Assembly: GCA_021789565.1 (NCBI GenBank)
Contig: JAJYJL010000716.1
Location: forward strand, 1-5,290
Direction of reading: 5' to 3'
Source: Acidobacteriota bacterium
GTDB lineage: Bacteria; Acidobacteriota; Terriglobia; UBA7540
Length of the DNA stretch: 5,290 bases
Shown here one piece after another: positions 4,617-5,290 of this stretch. Made by a program: the position numbers and the translations under genes. The stretch's first letter is position 1; each line of letters starts with the position of its first letter. The notes beneath the pieces were generated by a model. The model saw nothing but the letters and a program-made list of their open reading frames with translations, was not told the origin of the DNA and made no database searches.

Positions 4617-5290
4617 TGAGCAGGATATCCGGATCGAACCCACGCAGCAAGCCCGGAGCGCGGCGGTACGACCTCCTGCTGAAGGGCGGGCATGTGATTG
4701 ACCCGGCCAACCACATTGACCGAAAAATAGACGTAGCGGTCGCCAAGGGAAAAGTGGCGGCTGTAGAGCCTGACATCGCACCCGCCGGGGCAGGGAAGGT
4801 GGTGAACGTCAGCGGGCTTTTCGTCACTCCGGGACTGGTGGATATTCACGTCCACGTTGGTTACGGTGGCGTGCCGGACGACTGGTACTCCCCGAGCGCA
4901 CGATCCTGCACGCCGCCTTTCGGCGTCCCGGCTGACCTGATGCTGACTTCCGGCGTGACCACGGTGGTGGATACCGGAAGCGCCGGGGCCGAGACGTTTC
5001 TTCGGCAAAAGCAGATGGTGATGGACCCCTCTCAAATCCGCGTGCTGGCGTTCTTGAATATTGTGGCCAACGGGATGAATGGAGGTCTGGAGCAGACGGT
5101 TGATCAGATGGACCCGCAGCTCTGTGCGGAGGCGATAGAGAGGCACCGGGATGTGATCGTCGGGGTGAAGACGGCGCATTACTGGACCGATAAGCCCTGG
5201 GACGCGGCGCATCGTCCATGGACAGCGGTGGACCGGGCGCTCGAATGCGGACGGCTGGCAAATGTCCCCATGATGGTGGATTTCTGGCCC
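4616..5290 (+). CDS. Amidohydrolase-superfamily metallohydrolase (COG3964-like), N-terminal part
   Basis: 225 codons are visible; the 3' end lies outside the window. After a basic 17-residue start comes the usual N-terminal strand unit Y-D-L-L-L-K-G-G-H-V-I-D-P (18-30), then a D-V-A-V-A-K-G-K-V-A-A-V unit, then G-L-F-V-T-P-G-L-V-D-I-H-V-H (67-80). H78 and H80 form the HxH metal motif of strand 1. S-G-V-T-T-V-V-D-T-G-S-A-G (112-124) and F-L-N-I-V-A-N-G (146-153) match the style of the predicted amidohydrolase/deacetylase group (COG3964). K185 in V-G-V-K-T is a good candidate for the carboxylated metal-bridging lysine. No signal peptide, so cytoplasmic. Family members hydrolyse amide, ester or cyclic amide bonds; the substrate cannot be told from this sequence. 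At the next strand (V-P-M-M-V-D-F-W-P, 217-225) an Asp stands where many superfamily members have a His. The remaining ligands are beyond the window. It overlaps the possible small ORF by one base. Confidence 0.85.
   Translation, partial: MSRISGSNPRSKPGARRYDLLLKGGHVIDPANHIDRKIDVAVAKGKVAAVEPDIAPAGAGKVVNVSGLFVTPGLVDIHVHVGYGGVPDDWYSPSARSCTPPFGVPADLMLTSGVTTVVDTGSAGAETFLRQKQMVMDPSQIRVLAFLNIVANGMNGGLEQTVDQMDPQLCAEAIERHRDVIVGVKTAHYWTDKPWDAAHRPWTAVDRALECGRLANVPMMVDFWP

Noticed and set aside
4445..5212. Long minus-strand open frame (255 codons) opposite the amidohydrolase
   Set aside because: It lies opposite a gene with clear metal-binding motifs, its translation is rich in Arg, His and Pro as expected for an antisense shadow, and it has no recognisable domain.

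Overview
The window is a moderately GC-rich bacterial segment. Gene content suggests an Acidobacteriota or similar soil bacterium: Tad/Flp-type pseudopilin genes with a cysteine-rich TadG-like protein, a secreted TPR protein whose fifth repeat is shortened, and a COG3964-like amidohydrolase. This lineage call rests on protein style, not on a marker gene, so it is tentative.

Layout. Positions 2-199 hold the 3' end of a TadE-like gene. It is followed after 24 bases by a complete TadG-like gene (224-1687) with a strong ribosome binding site. Immediately after the TadG stop lies a second, diverged copy of the TadG 3' end (1688-1826), in a different reading frame and without its own start; it ends at its own stop exactly 139 bases after the first. 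Positions 1827-2131 have no gene but contain inverted repeats. A long secreted TPR protein follows (2132-3379, + strand). A hairpin-rich stretch (3380-3659) separates it from a convergent gene on the minus strand (3660-4145) for a small single-span membrane protein of unknown family. The divergent region 4146-4403 carries a strong GC-rich hairpin with a T-rich tail. Next come a possible 70-codon small ORF (4404-4616) and, overlapping its stop by one base, the 5' 225 codons of an amidohydrolase that runs off the window (4616-5290).

How the genes relate. TadE-like and TadG-like almost certainly belong to one operon for Flp pilus or a Tad-related surface machine. The TPR gene is in the same direction but is separated by about 300 bases, so it probably has its own promoter. 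The membrane protein and amidohydrolase are divergent and look unrelated to the pilus genes. I see no CRISPR array, tRNA, rRNA, insertion sequence or defence system. The most unusual element is the duplicated TadG tail; next are the Asp that appears to replace the usual third metal-ligand His of the amidohydrolase, and the terminator-like hairpin with no gene upstream of it on its strand.
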